Positions 1 through 11,221 of a DNA stretch of 64,000 bases are shown here, piece by piece; position 1 is the first letter of the stretch; every line of letters starts with the position of its first letter. Under the pieces are notes generated by a model, which was given only the letters and a program-made list of their open reading frames with translations, ran no database searches and had not been told where the DNA came from. Source of the DNA: Nemophila menziesii (lineage: Eukaryota > Streptophyta > Magnoliopsida > Boraginales > Hydrophyllaceae). The position numbers were made by a program, and so were the translations under genes. The DNA lies in contig JARWIR010000008.1 of assembly GCA_029959085.1 (NCBI GenBank), forward strand, positions 8,246,001-8,310,000. Direction: 5' to 3'.

Positions 1-2
1 CA

Positions 3-713
3 AACACAAAATCCGAATTATTAATATTAACCGTAGGTGTTGATAAGACATGGAGACACGTTTATATTAGTCACTTAACTTCCACTGAGCGTGAACTAAC
101 TTTCAATAAGCATGAACTCAACAAAAACTCATGTGTTTCTCTGAGAGGTTTCCTATATTGGGCATGTAAGTCAATTCCATTTATCCTACGTTTTGATATA
201 GAAACTGAAACTTTTGGGCAAATTACTCGTCTACCTCAATCCTATAAAAATTGTTATGCTAGTACTCTTCTCCCAATGGAGAGTTCTCTTTGCCTACATG
301 TGGAAGTAAAACAGTATGTATGGGAGTTATGGTTGATGACAGATCCAGAAAGTAGAGATGGTCAATGGGAAAAGCTAACTCGTGTTGATTTAAATGATCA
401 TAGGAAGGCTATTAGAAAATGGTTTGATTTTAGTCTTAATTATTGTATTTATCCTCTTAACTGGTTGAGAAGTAGGGAGTTGTTGCTGTGTGATGCACCA
501 GAAGGATTCATAATTTATAATGTCAAAACCGGAGTATTCGAGCTACCTAAAGATAAGAACATTTATGGCTTAACTAGTCGGTGTGTTTTTTACCCTCACG
601 TTGACTCCTTGGTTACCTTGAACAATAAGCCGTTAGGTAAGAGCACAAAATTTAAACATGTAGGACCTTACTCAAAAGGGTATATGAGGGCTGAATTTGA
701 GGAAGCATATTGA
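3..713 (+). CDS. F-box-associated domain protein, 3' part only
   Basis: An open frame enters from the left edge and ends at TGA 711-713. Its first in-frame ATG is at 276, but the frame is open and similar to the paralogue at 17500-18921 back to base 3, so ATG 276 is not the start. The product matches the C-terminal F-box-associated interaction region of plant F-box proteins (blocks such as RFDIETETF, SLCLHVEVK, LLLCDAPEGF). Proteins of this family normally carry an N-terminal F-box that binds SKP1 in SCF ubiquitin ligases; that part would lie outside the window. The paralogue is disrupted, while this copy has no internal stop. Family assignment is firm; the substrate is unknown. Confidence 0.8.
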   Translation, partial: NTKSELLILTVGVDKTWRHVYISHLTSTERELTFNKHELNKNSCVSLRGFLYWACKSIPFILRFDIETETFGQITRLPQSYKNCYASTLLPMESSLCLHVEVKQYVWELWLMTDPESRDGQWEKLTRVDLNDHRKAIRKWFDFSLNYCIYPLNWLRSRELLLCDAPEGFIIYNVKTGVFELPKDKNIYGLTSRCVFYPHVDSLVTLNNKPLGKSTKFKHVGPYSKGYMRAEFEEAY

Positions 714-1518
714 ATGATACACGTACGAGCTGTTGAATCTTTGGAAGCTAGTAGTATGAATATTGAAAACTTGATAAACACCTGCTTGCGTTCATGATCT
801 ATATTGCTATTATTATCTATGTTTTTTAAAACATTTGAGAACCACTTTGAACTCGAGTATTATAATCTATTTAACATTGTTCTTAATAATTGTTATTATT
901 TTTGCCTATCCTTGTTTGGGTTGTTAGGCTAACTCCAATATTCCTTACACTTTTAGATAGAATTGGTAGTTAAATACCATTTTCTTTTAAATTGTAATTC
1001 TCTATAATAATTTTACTTTGATAGTTTTTTCTATTTTTATATTTAACTTAATTTTAATATATTTTTTTATTTTAATAAAATTTATTTATTTATTTATTTT
1101 ATAGAAGGTATATTTATATACTAATTATAATTATATATATAATAATTTTTTCCACACATTTATAACTTATAGAAAATTTATTTTATTAAAAATTAATATA
1201 AATTATAATTTCTTTCTTTTAAAAATTAAAAAAGTGACTTTTTATAATGAAAAATGAATTCAGAAAGTATTTGAAAAAGAAATAAATAAAATAAAATGGC
1301 TTTGAAAAATAAAATTAAGAAAATAAAGCTTCAACATGCAAAGTAAATAATTAAAAATATATTAGTAACTAAAAAATTTATTAGATGTAATTTAAAAAAA
1401 AAAAAAGTGAATCTTTGAAGTAAAAGAAAATGTCGAACAAAAAAAAAGAGAGAAAGAAGAACTACACACATCATATGCAAAATAAATTTAAAAATGTGAC
1501 TATAAAATTGTGTTGGTT
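714..1518. other. AT-rich intergenic DNA
   Basis: Downstream flank of the F-box gene. It is very AT-rich with A and T runs and short ATTT repeats near 1085-1100. I see no gene or recognisable element in it. Confidence 0.6.
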
Positions 1519-1535
1519 AACCGATGAAGGGATTA
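1519..1535. repeat. Left target site duplication of the LINE
   Basis: The 17 bases aaccgatgaagggatta occur here and again at 7134-7150, directly after the LINE poly(A) tail. The first two A bases are ambiguous because they could belong to the tail. Confidence 0.9.
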
Positions 1536-1689
1536 ACATAAATTGACAATAATCAAAAAATATTATCCTTCCTCTCGATAGTTATCCTCTCCACCGCCCA
1601 AAAGTTCATCTTCACCTTCAACTTTCACAGCAAAATACTTGCTCTCGAAGTATTCTGATCACCTTAAGCAACGTATCCACACACACAAG

Positions 1690-2844
1690 ATGCATAACAG
1701 GTTCCTACTTATTAAAAACATGAGTTTAACATCTAAAAGTAACCCTAGCTTCTGTTTTCGACAACTGAAACTTCCAAAATCTGCAACTTCTCCTCATAAT
1801 CACCCTGTTTCTTGGATCGCGACGAATAACTACCCTACTACGTACATGTCTCGAAGTCAGACCATGAGATACGAGATGAACAACTACGACACAAGAGAAG
1901 AGTTTCGAAGGGGTGCGTTTCCTCTTTACTATGGAGCGGTCTATCTTGCTGTGCTTCCAAGTACGAGCGAAACGAGTAAGCTTTTCTGTAAAACTTCCTT
2001 AAGTTTAGCTTCCTGCAATCGTAACAGATATAAAAGGAACAAATATGTTACTAAAGGTAATAATCAAAACTATGATATTAAAGCTATTATATACGTTAGT
2101 AATAACGACAATCCAAAAACTAAAACGAAAAAAATTATCTGTAATATAGAAGGGGGTAGATACGGGGAGTATACTAGGTATTACAGGACTACAAATATAT
2201 GCACTACTAGAAAGTGGGTCAAAGTTATTAAGAATCCGACATCCAATGGGTGGCGAGGCCACATAGTTTTTTGTGACCATATCTCTAGTACAAAACCTTA
2301 CAGGAGATTGCAAATTTCGATGGCTGTCGATCTCGAATGGAGTCTTGCTGAAGATCTTAGTAACAAAGAAGGTCAATATAGGATACATATAATAAAAAGC
2401 GAAATTTGTCTGACAATGATGATGAACAGGTCTCAGGAATTTTCGGTAAATAGACAAGATCGGAAGAAGGTTATGATAATCCTAAGTCATGAAGGTACAG
2501 AATCTTGTGAATATTGTGGGGAATATTGTGAGATTAACAAGACTAGTCTTGGGACTAATAGAGGAATGAGGAGAGAAGAAGGTAAGACGAGAAGATTGAG
2601 AGAGATAATTGAATTAAAGAATTTTTTAGGTAGAAATAAGACTACAGACAAAGAGAACAGGAGGAGAACAGGGATTTGTTTCGGCGAAGAGAAAGAAGGA
2701 GAAAGGGTGGGCCTGGGCTGGGAAATATTTCAACTTTTCATATTTGAATTTTATTTACAATTGGGGTTGGGCCAAGGTGTTCAGCTGTGCTTGGGCCAAA
2801 TGTGTAAGGAGAAGGTTGATATTTCTAAATTGGACTACTATTAG
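1690..2844 (+). CDS. Candidate LINE ORF1 protein
   Basis: A 384-codon open frame from ATG 1690 to the stop at 2842-2844. It lies between the LINE 5' end and ORF2, where the RNA-binding ORF1 protein is expected. The frame stays open upstream to about 1639 but has no earlier ATG. The product is basic, rich in Lys, Arg, Tyr and Asn, as expected for an RNA-binding protein. I do not recognise a DUF4283 domain, an RRM or a complete CCHC knuckle; a Cys cluster (CEYCGEYCE) near 2505-2535 is only suggestive. The last 40 codons look like low-complexity leader sequence. The role as ORF1 is inferred from position and length alone. Confidence 0.5.
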   Translation: MHNRFLLIKNMSLTSKSNPSFCFRQLKLPKSATSPHNHPVSWIATNNYPTTYMSRSQTMRYEMNNYDTREEFRRGAFPLYYGAVYLAVLPSTSETSKLFCKTSLSLASCNRNRYKRNKYVTKGNNQNYDIKAIIYVSNNDNPKTKTKKIICNIEGGRYGEYTRYYRTTNICTTRKWVKVIKNPTSNGWRGHIVFCDHISSTKPYRRLQISMAVDLEWSLAEDLSNKEGQYRIHIIKSEICLTMMMNRSQEFSVNRQDRKKVMIILSHEGTESCEYCGEYCEINKTSLGTNRGMRREEGKTRRLREIIELKNFLGRNKTTDKENRRRTGICFGEEKEGERVGLGWEIFQLFIFEFYLQLGLGQGVQLCLGQMCKEKVDISKLDYY

Positions 2845-2934
2845 GAAAAGAGGAAAAGTTTGGTTTGTTTTATTTATAAATAATAAAAGGAAATGGATTG
2901 ATAAAAAATGTGATGAAGTAACAAATAATTTTAA

Positions 2935-5900
2935 ATGGGATATCCGGACTGTCCCCAAGACGTCCGAGGATATTCAGTGAATACGCTAGTGTGGAACTGT
3001 CAGGGTATACGGGCTCCCCTGACGATTTCTAGTCTTAAGTCCGTAATAAATAGGTTTAAGCCAGGAGTCGCGTGTTTTTTTGAAACCATGCTACGCGCTA
3101 AGGATGCTCCTGATGTTTTGAAAAACTTTAACTACGCTAATAATTTTATTAGAGACCCCGTCGGTAATGCTTATCATTCCGGCGGTATTTTGGTTATCTG
3201 GCATGCGGATATTAAGCTTGATATTATTATGTCTAATCAGAATTATGTAATCATGCATATTAATGATCAGTCTTTTTCCTACTATGTAGTGTGTATTCAT
3301 GCTCCGAACGATTTTGACCAACGCCTAAAACTTTGGGATGATATATCTATCTGGAATAATAATGTTAATAAACCTTGGGTTTTAATTGGGGATTTTAACG
3401 ATATTTTAAGTGCATCTGAGAAATTTAGTAAAACGCCCCCTAATTATAATCACATTCACGAATTTAATATATTTATTTCGAATAATGGTCTTATTGAGAT
3501 TCCGTCTCGAGGTAGTTATTTTACGTGGACTAATCGTAGTATTGATAAACCCGTCAAGGTCAAACTTGATCGGGCATTTGCCTCTAATGATTGGTTGACC
3601 AGGTTCCCAGGTGCTCAAGTTACAGTCCCACCAGCAATCGGGTCAGACCACTGTCCTTTTCTCTTACATACTGATCGATTTAGGTTTCAAGGGAACAAAT
3701 GGTTCAAATTCGAGTCTATGTGGGTTGAACACGAACAATGCAAAGAGGTGGTAACACAGGCTTGGTGAGATCCTGGCTCCGAGACCTCTTTGCCAATTTT
3801 TCTGGATAAAAGAGACAACACAATTAATTCACTGACTATCTGGAGTAAACGTACTTTCCACAACAACGCTCTAAAAATTAAAAGTTTGACGGAGAAATTA
3901 CTCCATCTCGAAACGCAACCCGTGACAAGACAAATTTTAGAAGAACAAGTAATCATTAAACAAGAAATCGAAAAAGCATACGAAGCAGAAGAACAATACT
4001 GGTACGATCGAGCACGGAAAAGCTGGCTCAAATATGGAGACAAAAATACGAAATTCTTTTTCCTAGCAACCGTTAGTCGGCGGAATTTGAATCGGATACT
4101 TCGGATTAAAAATCAACAAGGGATTTGGGTTGATGAGGTTTCGGAGGTGCGGAATGGATTTCAGTACTACTATGCGAACCTATTTAAAGAATGTAACCAA
4201 GGCCGGATGAATGAAGCACTGGAAGGAATCTCGAGAAAAGTCACACAGGAAATGAATGAGAAACTTCTTAGACAACCGACAATGGAGGAAACAAAGAAAG
4301 CAGTCTTTGACATGTCTCCAAGCAAGGCGCCGGGACCAGACGGTCTAAATGGTAAGTTCTATCAGGAATATTGGCACATCATTCAGTACGATGTGCTTCT
4401 CATGGTCCAGGATTTCTTTAATAATAATATCTCTCTCGACACTTTAAATGAAACTCTTATAACCTTGATACCCAAAGGGGACATTCAGGAACAAATTGGA
4501 GACTACAAGCCCATATCATGTGTTAACTTTGGTTATAAGATTATATCGAAAATATTAGCTAACAGAATACAGGAATTCATGGAAGTCATTGTATCTCCGA
4601 CCCAAGCAGCCTTCATCAAAGGTCGAGCCATTCAAGACAATATACTGGTGGCACAAGAAGTTTCTTTTTACATGAAAAAGAAACGAAAGAACGCAAAACC
4701 AATGGCGGCGATCAAACTGGACATGGCTAAGGCATATGATCAGGTACGCTGGGATTTCTTACTTCTAGTTCTCAAAAAACTAGGTTTTCATGAAAAATGG
4801 ATCTCGAATTGCTTATCTTCAGTTACTTTTCAATTAAATTTTAATGGTGAAAGATTACAGAAATTCAAACCACAACGGGGATTAAGACAAGGTGACCCCC
4901 TATCCCCGTTCCTTTTCTCCTTAATGACCGAGTCGCTTATCAGCTTAATTGACACAAAGATTAGCCAAAATGATCTCAAGGGTATACAAATAACACGAAA
5001 TTGTCTAGTTATTTCTCACTTGTTATTTGCAGATGATTCGCTTTTCTTTCTAACTCTAGATGGCAATGAGGTTGAACATTTCGAAGACTGTATAACAAAG
5101 TACTGCAGGGCCTCTGGACAACGAATAAATTACAACAAATCTTCCATTTATTTTAGTAGAGACACTCCGGAAGCCATACGTCAACAAGTCACAACCAGGT
5201 TACAGATACAGGAAAAAGAAAATCTTGGAAAATACCTAGGGATACCATTGTGTCATAAGCAGTCAAAGGTTGAAGCACTACAATGGATTGCCGACAGACT
5301 TTTTAGTAAAACAGAGGGATGGAAAGCACACCTTTTGTCGGAAGGAGGCAAAGAAGTCCTCATTAAAGCAGTTCTCCAGGCTCTTCCCACATACTCTATG
5401 TCAATCTTCTCGTTTCCAATTACTTTTTGTAATAAATTGATATCGGCAATTTCGAATTTTTGGTGGAATTCAGGTGAAAAATCTCGAATACATTGGCTAG
5501 CATGGGAAAAACTAGCTGTCAGCAAACTTCTTGGCGGCATGGGCTTCAAGGACTTTAAGCGTATGAATACGGCCTTACTTGCAGCACAGGCGTGGCGAAT
5601 CCTAAACAATCCTGACACGCTAGCAGCTCGCTTACTTAAAGGTATTTATTTTCCGAAAACTACTTTTCTCGACGTCAAATTAAGACAATCTCGAACTTGG
5701 TCTTGGGCTAGCTTAATAGAAGGCCGAGATATGCTAAAAAAATATGGCCGATTTCAAATAGGTAACGGTAAATCGATTAATATTTGGACTGATAAATGGT
5801 TAGATACGCCGTGGAAGTTAGAACGTCCACAGGGTTGCCAATTAGAAAAACTCTATGAACTCTGGAATGCAGATCTTTCGACTTGGAATACAGAATTAAT

Positions 5901-7074
5901 TTGTGATCTCTTCCCCGCCCCTATTATTCCAGTCATACTCCGAACAAGTTTCTTCTCGACTGAAGCTCCTGACAAGTTCATATGGCCATATGCCAAGAAT
6001 GGAGACTATGTTACGAAGACAGGATACAAAATTCTTACCGATCATGCTGTGTTCGAGGAACCGCATCAATCAACCGGTTTACCGGTGGCAGATATTCTTT
6101 GGAAAACAATTTGGGGATCCAATGTACCTACAAAGGTTAGAATCTTTTCTTATAAAGTTTGTAATAACGCAATCCCGACAGGTGCAAACCTAGAAAAAAG
6201 GAAATGCGAAAGCCAGAGCAACTGTCGCTGGTGCAATGCAGAACAGGAAACAACGGAACATCTACTGCTCAATTGTGGGGTATCAAAACTCATCTGGGCA
6301 GGATCGGCTCTACAGATACATGTGGACAACGTTGAGCTGGACGTGGGCCACTGGTTTTTAACAATGGTAGAAATATATACGAAAGGAGGATGGCAAAAGG
6401 AGGTTGTAATTTCCTACATCTTGCTGATGCTGTGGAATATTTGGAAAGCAAAAATGAAAAGTCGGCATAATAATTCAGATATCGATCCAGAAATAGTGAT
6501 TCACCTTACTAACTCTCAAATCCAGGAACACTTTGGTCCAAACTGGTTCAACAGGGAACACTCAAATCTCGAAAATATCATGACACCAATCCCTGGGAGT
6601 ACGAGTCTCGACTGTACCACAACGCTCACATTTACGTGTGACGCGTCCTTTACACAAGCACATCTCCCCACGGGAATTGGAATTATGCAAATAAATAAAG
6701 ACGACGGATCAAGGGTAAAGTATATGACAACGGCCAACTGTAATACCAGCGTTGAAGGGGAAGCTCTGGCCGTTATTAAGGCATTGGAAATCGGACAACA
6801 ATGGCCACAACGAGAGAAAACTTTTCTCTCGGATAACCTTGACTTGATTCAAGGTATTCAGCAAGTGTCGGCAGCTAGATGGGATCTTCGACCTTTTATC
6901 AGACATATTCATAAACTAGTTGGGGAATCGGGCTCAGTTTTCTTTAAACACATTCCCCGCAAGTTTAATGCAGGTGCTGATCATCTAGCAAAAGTAGCCA
7001 GGCACAGGGCAACTGACGGATATTTGTCTCTTGATGTTTTCACTGACAGGTTCTCGAAGTTAGGCATTGGTTAA
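2935..7074 (+). pseudogene. LINE ORF2 (endonuclease, RT, RNase H) with one internal TGA
   Basis: A single reading frame of about 1380 codons from ATG 2935 to TAA 7072-7074, interrupted only by TGA at 3766-3768 (codon 278). Both sides of the stop are in the same frame, so this is a nonsense change and not a frameshift. The endonuclease part shows LVWNCQGI, the Glu of FFET, LIGDFND and GSDHCPF. The RT part shows PGPDGLNGKF, LRQGDPLSP and the catalytic LLFADDSLFF. A zf-RVT region follows (WKTIWG, then CRWCNAEQETTEHLLLNC). RNase H shows CDAS, EGEA, SDN and ADHLAK, so all four acidic positions appear kept. In LINEs this protein nicks the target and copies the RNA at the nick. The stop separates endonuclease from RT. 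Confidence 0.92.
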
Positions 7075-7133
7075 TTTTATGGTCCCGGGATCTTTTGTAA
7101 TATATGTACCCGTCCAAAAAAAAAAAAAAAAAA

Positions 7134-7150
7134 AACCGATGAAGGGATTA
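7134..7150. repeat. Right target site duplication of the LINE
   Basis: Perfect copy of the 17 bases at 1519-1535, directly after the poly(A) tail. Confidence 0.9.
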
Positions 7151-7319
7151 AAAGGCAAACAATTGGGGTTAAGATGTATGACTCTCTATTCTACAGGAGA
7201 AAAATACAAAACACACCCCCAAAAATTGAAAATTTCCCATTTTAAATTTTAGTTTAAAAAAATTCTTTTTTAAGTCCTAGTCTAATTTTGCTACTTTGGA
7301 ACTTTCCCATTTTACCCTC

Positions 7320-7862
7320 CTTCGTTATGGGTACGGACCCAAGCCGTGTTTATTCACGCTCTAACCTATAACATGATGGGTACAGACCCAATACACTTTT
7401 TGCAATGAGTTTTTATAGTCTTTTTTACTAAGTTTTTTATGTTTTTATAGTGATATGGGGCCAGGCCCATATCCTTCAAATTTTTCTAGGTTGTACCCAG
7501 TAAGAAGAACTTTAAAATATATAAAGTACATAATGTAGGGGCTGGCCCCATTATGAACAAAAAACACCCAATACATTTTTACAATGCTTTTTAATCTCTT
7601 TTATACACAGGGAAATAGTGCAGTTTTCTCATATACGGGATGTACCCAACATCTAGCCCAATTACAAAGGAAATCAAAAAAATTAAAAAATTCAATACCA
7701 CTATATGGGGCTGGCCTCATTGCACATTACAACCATTTTGGGGCTGGCCCATTACTAACAACTAAAAATATCATTATTAACACAAAATGGGGCTGGCCCC
7801 AATCACTATACACACAACATTGGCCTGGCCCCATCTAACCTTTCGTAAAAAAAAAACCCTAT
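7320..7862. promoter_or_regulatory. Cluster of GGCCC-type palindromes and a telo-box
   Basis: At least six copies or near-copies of GGGGCTGGCCCC or GGGGCCAGGCCC lie between about 7455 and 7835, with GGGTAC-GACCC variants near 7328 and 7378. The stretch ends in AAACCCTA near 7855. In plants TGGGCC/GGCCCA (site II, TCP-binding) motifs together with a telo-box are common in promoters of translation and cell-cycle genes. An ATG at 7868 follows but its frame closes after about 45 codons. I infer a promoter-like or captured promoter segment; no gene is proven downstream. Confidence 0.4.
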
Positions 7863-8480
7863 CGGCGATGAAGGAGGAGCAGCAGTGCAGCAGCAGCAGG
7901 GGGCAGTTTCCGTTTGCAGCCCTGGTGGTGGCGGATTTGGAAAGTCGAGAGGTGGTGGGTTCACGCAGGTGGGTTCGTTTCTTCACGTAGGTGGGTTCGT
8001 TGGTGAGATTCGTGCAAAAGGTGGGGTGGCGAGGTGGTGGTGGATCAGCAGCAGGGGTGGCGAGGCAGCAGCAATGGTGAGGCGGAGGTTTTACTGTGGT
8101 GGTGGTTCTCTGTGTCAACGGTGGTGAGGAGCGCGGCGGTGGGCTGCTCTATTGCGGGGGATGGCAGTGGATCTGCGTGGCCTGTGGTGGTGGTGGATCT
8201 GCTTCGACGGTGGTGGGGGATCGGGGTGTTGCAGTGTTTCTCGGTGATGTGGGTGGTGGATCGGGATAGAGGGGGTGGGGGTTGGTGGTGGTGCAGTGGC
8301 ACGGTGGGGGGGCTTGGGAAGAAGGGGGTGGGGGCTTGGTGGTGGTGCAGTGACGAAGGTAAAGGTGGGTGGAGGTGGGTGGAGGTGGGTGGAGGTGGAG
8401 GTGGGTGGATATTGGTGGAGGTGATGGTGGTGATGATGGTGATGAAGGTGGACGTGGGAGTGGGGGTAGGTGGTTCACTG

Positions 8481-8560
<80 letters not shown>

Positions 8561-8800
8561 GGTAGGGGGATTTCCGAGCTCTTAATGGAGCTTTGGATTG
8601 GGTTTTTGCTACTTCAATGTAAGGATAAGGGGTGGGGGTATTATTGGTATATCCCCTATTAGTTGGACCTTAGAACTAGTAGTTAGGGGGTTAGTTGGGG
8701 TGAGGATTTTAAATGGGAATGGGGGTGGTCTTTGGGCCTTATGAGATGAAATCCCTATTCTACAATTATATCGGTTGGAGAGTATAAAATATAAAGTCAA
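7863..8800. other. GC-rich GGT/CAG-repeat segment
   Basis: This segment is far more GC-rich than its surroundings and dominated by GGTGG repeats, including a GGTGGGTGGA minisatellite at about 8365-8405. Long frames on both strands (Gly/Val/Trp-rich plus, Pro/His-rich minus) come from the simple repeats. I see no recognisable protein. It ends in the GA microsatellite and AT-rich DNA. Confidence 0.5.
8482..8557. repeat. (GA)n microsatellite
   Basis: About 38 GA dinucleotides with one interruption (AGATAG near 8495). Confidence 0.95.
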
Positions 8801-9120
8801 ACCAAAATCTCGACTAGAATAATCAATGATGGGTGGTATGCGTCTTTCACGCGAGATAAAAAGCAATTTTCGTTAGAGCCTCTTTTACTTTCTCTCTCAT
8901 ACTTTTTAATTTCTGTTAGAACTGATTTCAGCAAAAATCATTAGAATTTCATAATTTTTGGATTCTCTCTTTCTGAATTCTTTGTTTATTTCATTGAATC
9001 TACAAAAAATTCATCACACTTTTCAGCCCCAATTTCCCATTGAAATTAGTTTTTCTTTTCAATTTCTTAACCTAGCCTTATTTTTCAGTTCGCTTCCTCT
9101 ATTCTCTTGACCTAGCAAAC

Positions 9121-9542
9121 ATGGCTCCAAAGAAACGTGAAATTCGAAGGGACATTACTCGTGAGATATTTGAGGACAATTAAAGTGAGAAGAGCAATAG
9201 TGTTGTGCGGTTGGTTAGTAACAGTAAAGAAACTCATAACAAAGGTAAATCAGAGGTTCAAAAAGTTCACGACGCTTCAAAGAGTAAATCGGCAGGTCCA
9301 AGAGTTCAGGATGTTTTGAATAGCAATAAGCAAAGCGCGATTAATCGAGGTAATGATGCTGAACTGATTGAAGTAGTTCAAAATCCAGTTATTGAATGTA
9401 TTCAAACTATAGTGGATCAAATTGTTGTAGAAAAGCCTGTTACTAAATGGGTGGATGTGATTGAGAAAAAAATCAAAGCAAACTTGAAATTGGATTTTCA
9501 CAAGCCAGATATTAATAATAGAAGGGTCATTATTACGCCGCC
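9121..9542 (+). pseudogene. LINE ORF1-like fragment, cut by an LTR
   Basis: ATG 9121 opens a Lys/Arg-rich frame that stops at TAA 9181-9183. The same frame then continues open from 9184 to the LTR border at 9542. The second part contains KLDFHKPDINN and IITPPD, resembling the segment just before the DUF4283 domain in many plant LINE ORF1 proteins. The remaining codons in this frame, to 9570, are LTR sequence. So this is a 5' piece of a LINE-type ORF1 with one nonsense codon, truncated by retrotransposon insertion. The long CT/TTC-rich leader at 8880-9120 suits a LINE 5' region. Family assignment is tentative. Confidence 0.5.
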
Positions 9543-10477
9543 GGATGTCTCCTCATTTGTGATGATTTAATATTAGTTAGAGACATCATTTTTAGTGTTT
9601 TAGAAAGTATTTGAGTCGATTTTCCCATGAATTATTGCACTTTCCTATTTCTAGTCTTGATTTAATGATTTATTATTTTTAGAACATATTTGGTTTAATT
9701 TGTGTGTTAATGTGAAGCTTTAAAGATAATATGGAAATAAATTAGATGCCAAGTCAATTCTAAGGAAATCAGGAAAGAAGATCTTAAAGAAATCTGGAGA
9801 GAGAAGGAAACACAGTTCAATTAGGAAAAGCTGCCAAATAAATCTAATTTCTGCAGCTACGTCTAAAGAAGTGATGATAACTTTAAAACCGAGCCGATTT
9901 TGGAAGATCCCTTTCATAGGGAGATAGATAATTCCGCAAGGATTCTTTTGATATCTTATGGGTAAAAAACGGTCCAGTAACGAAGAAGATATGGTAAAAA
10001 CAAGTTAGCAGTAATTATCCTTATCTACATACGAATTTGAGTTGGGCTTGGAGTCCATTACTTACCTTCTCCTTCAAGAAAACGAATTAGGTCTTCCTAA
10101 ACACCTATAAATAAACCCTTATACCATTGTAAACATGCCCTTGCTCAGTTCCAAGCTTAAGCTTAGTCCTTACTTGTATTTTCTCAGTTTTAAATAATAG
10201 CTTAGTCCTTTAATTTAATATTCATCCTTAGTATCAAGCTATTCATCCAAGAAGCAAGCTGACCTATAGAGGAAGACAAGAAGCGAGAAGTTGGAGAGTG
10301 ACAAACTCCTCTTATACATCTCTCCTTCTCTATATTTAGGGTAATTAGCTATAGATTTGTGGCTTCACCATATTTCTAAACTTTATTCTGTAAGTTTTAC
10401 TTTTTATTGTTGGGTTATTATTTTGTCTTAAATTCATTAATACTATTTGTTATTTTAATTAATTTGAGCTTGGCGTA

Positions 10478-10516
<39 letters not shown>

Positions 10517-11095
10517 GTGTTTTGACTTATTGTTTCAACCCTAGATTTGGCCAATCTTAGGACTATTCTTAGTTATTGACAACACCACATAATCGTCTAG
10601 TTTTGATCCTTTGCCTAACTAGATAGCCATAAAGGTTTGATTTAACCACCAATCATTACTCAAGGTTTCTTTACCCAAGTTCCTTGGTAGTGGAGAGGTT
10701 GCTCCTAAGCCTGATAGAGGCTAGGTAGAATTTAGAATCTCGGTTAATATATAATGCTCAATGTGTGACAAATTAGAATAACTTAGTAATAGACCCATAT
10801 TAGTAATCCTAATTTATTTGACTTACATTCATATATATTTATTTGTATTATTTATTTATTCGCGTTAGATTATTAGTCATCTTATTTTATATCTTATTCT
10901 AAAACATCTAAATTCATCTACGCTTGTTAAATATAAATAGATCTAACAGATTAAATCCCTGCGAACGAACTTAACTTACCATTAAAACTTGCAAACGATC
11001 TGTGATACTTGCAGTGAGTTCCGTGGTTCTCAAGGGTGTGTGCTCTTTATTATTATCTTTATTTATCTATTATTTTATCACGCATTTGCCCCCAC
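9543..11095 (+). repeat. LTR of an older Athila-family element
   Basis: The start (gatgtctcctcatttgtg) and internal blocks such as GTGAAGCTTTAAAGATAAT match the LTR at 28251-29728. The 3' end (GCCCCCACA) is followed by PBS-like sequence at 11101. It is clearly diverged from the young copy, and its first base is G instead of T. It holds a TATA-like box near 10105 and a TTA microsatellite. Broken gag follows, so it is the 5' LTR of a degraded element. Confidence 0.8.
10479..10516. repeat. (ATT)n microsatellite inside the LTR
   Basis: About 12 ATT units, absent from the corresponding place in the young LTR. Confidence 0.95.
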
Positions 11096-11100
11096 AAAGT

Positions 11101-11122
11101 TTTTGGCGCCACTGGCTGGGAC
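11101..11122 (+). other. Primer binding site, degraded
   Basis: TTTTGGCGCCACTGGCTGGG lies six bases after the LTR end. It resembles the intact PBS at 29735 (TGGCGCCGCTGCCGGGGA), the complement of a plant tRNA-Asp 3' end, with several mismatches. Confidence 0.7.
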
Positions 11123-11221
11123 TTGTGTCTCGTTAGCGTGTGGGCTATTTATTTCGAGTAGTAGTTGTTAGTTAAATTTTATTTTTCAGTATATAGTTTT
11201 TAGTTTTCCAGATTTACGCTT

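Larger units (their letters stand above)
1536..7133 (+). mobile_element. Full-length L1-type LINE retrotransposon
   Basis: A complete 5.6-kb non-LTR retrotransposon. In order it has a short 5' leader, a candidate ORF1 (1690-2844), and ORF2 with APE endonuclease, reverse transcriptase, zf-RVT and RNase H regions (2935-7074). A 40-bp 3' UTR ends in CCGTCC and a poly(A) run of about 18 from 7116. Perfect flanking duplications at 1519-1535 and 7134-7150 fix both ends. The RNase H domain after RT is typical of plant L1 elements. The only obvious lesion in ORF2 is a TGA at 3766, so this copy is probably young but not autonomous. Confidence 0.92.

Noticed and set aside
1639..1689. N-terminal extension of the LINE ORF1 frame
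   Set aside because: The frame is open but has no ATG before 1690; a TTG start is not expected in a plant.
2005..2457. 150-codon minus-strand frame
   Set aside because: It lies opposite the LINE ORF1 candidate and has no recognisable motif.
8149..8478. Proline-rich protein on the minus strand (and Gly/Val-rich frames on plus)
   Set aside because: The residues reflect GGTGG/CCACC simple repeats in all frames; no start context or domain supports a gene.
7151..8790. Terminal inverted repeats bounding the GC-rich segment
   Set aside because: AACCGATGAAGGGATT and AATCCCT...ATCGGTTGG show only broken similarity; not enough to define an element.
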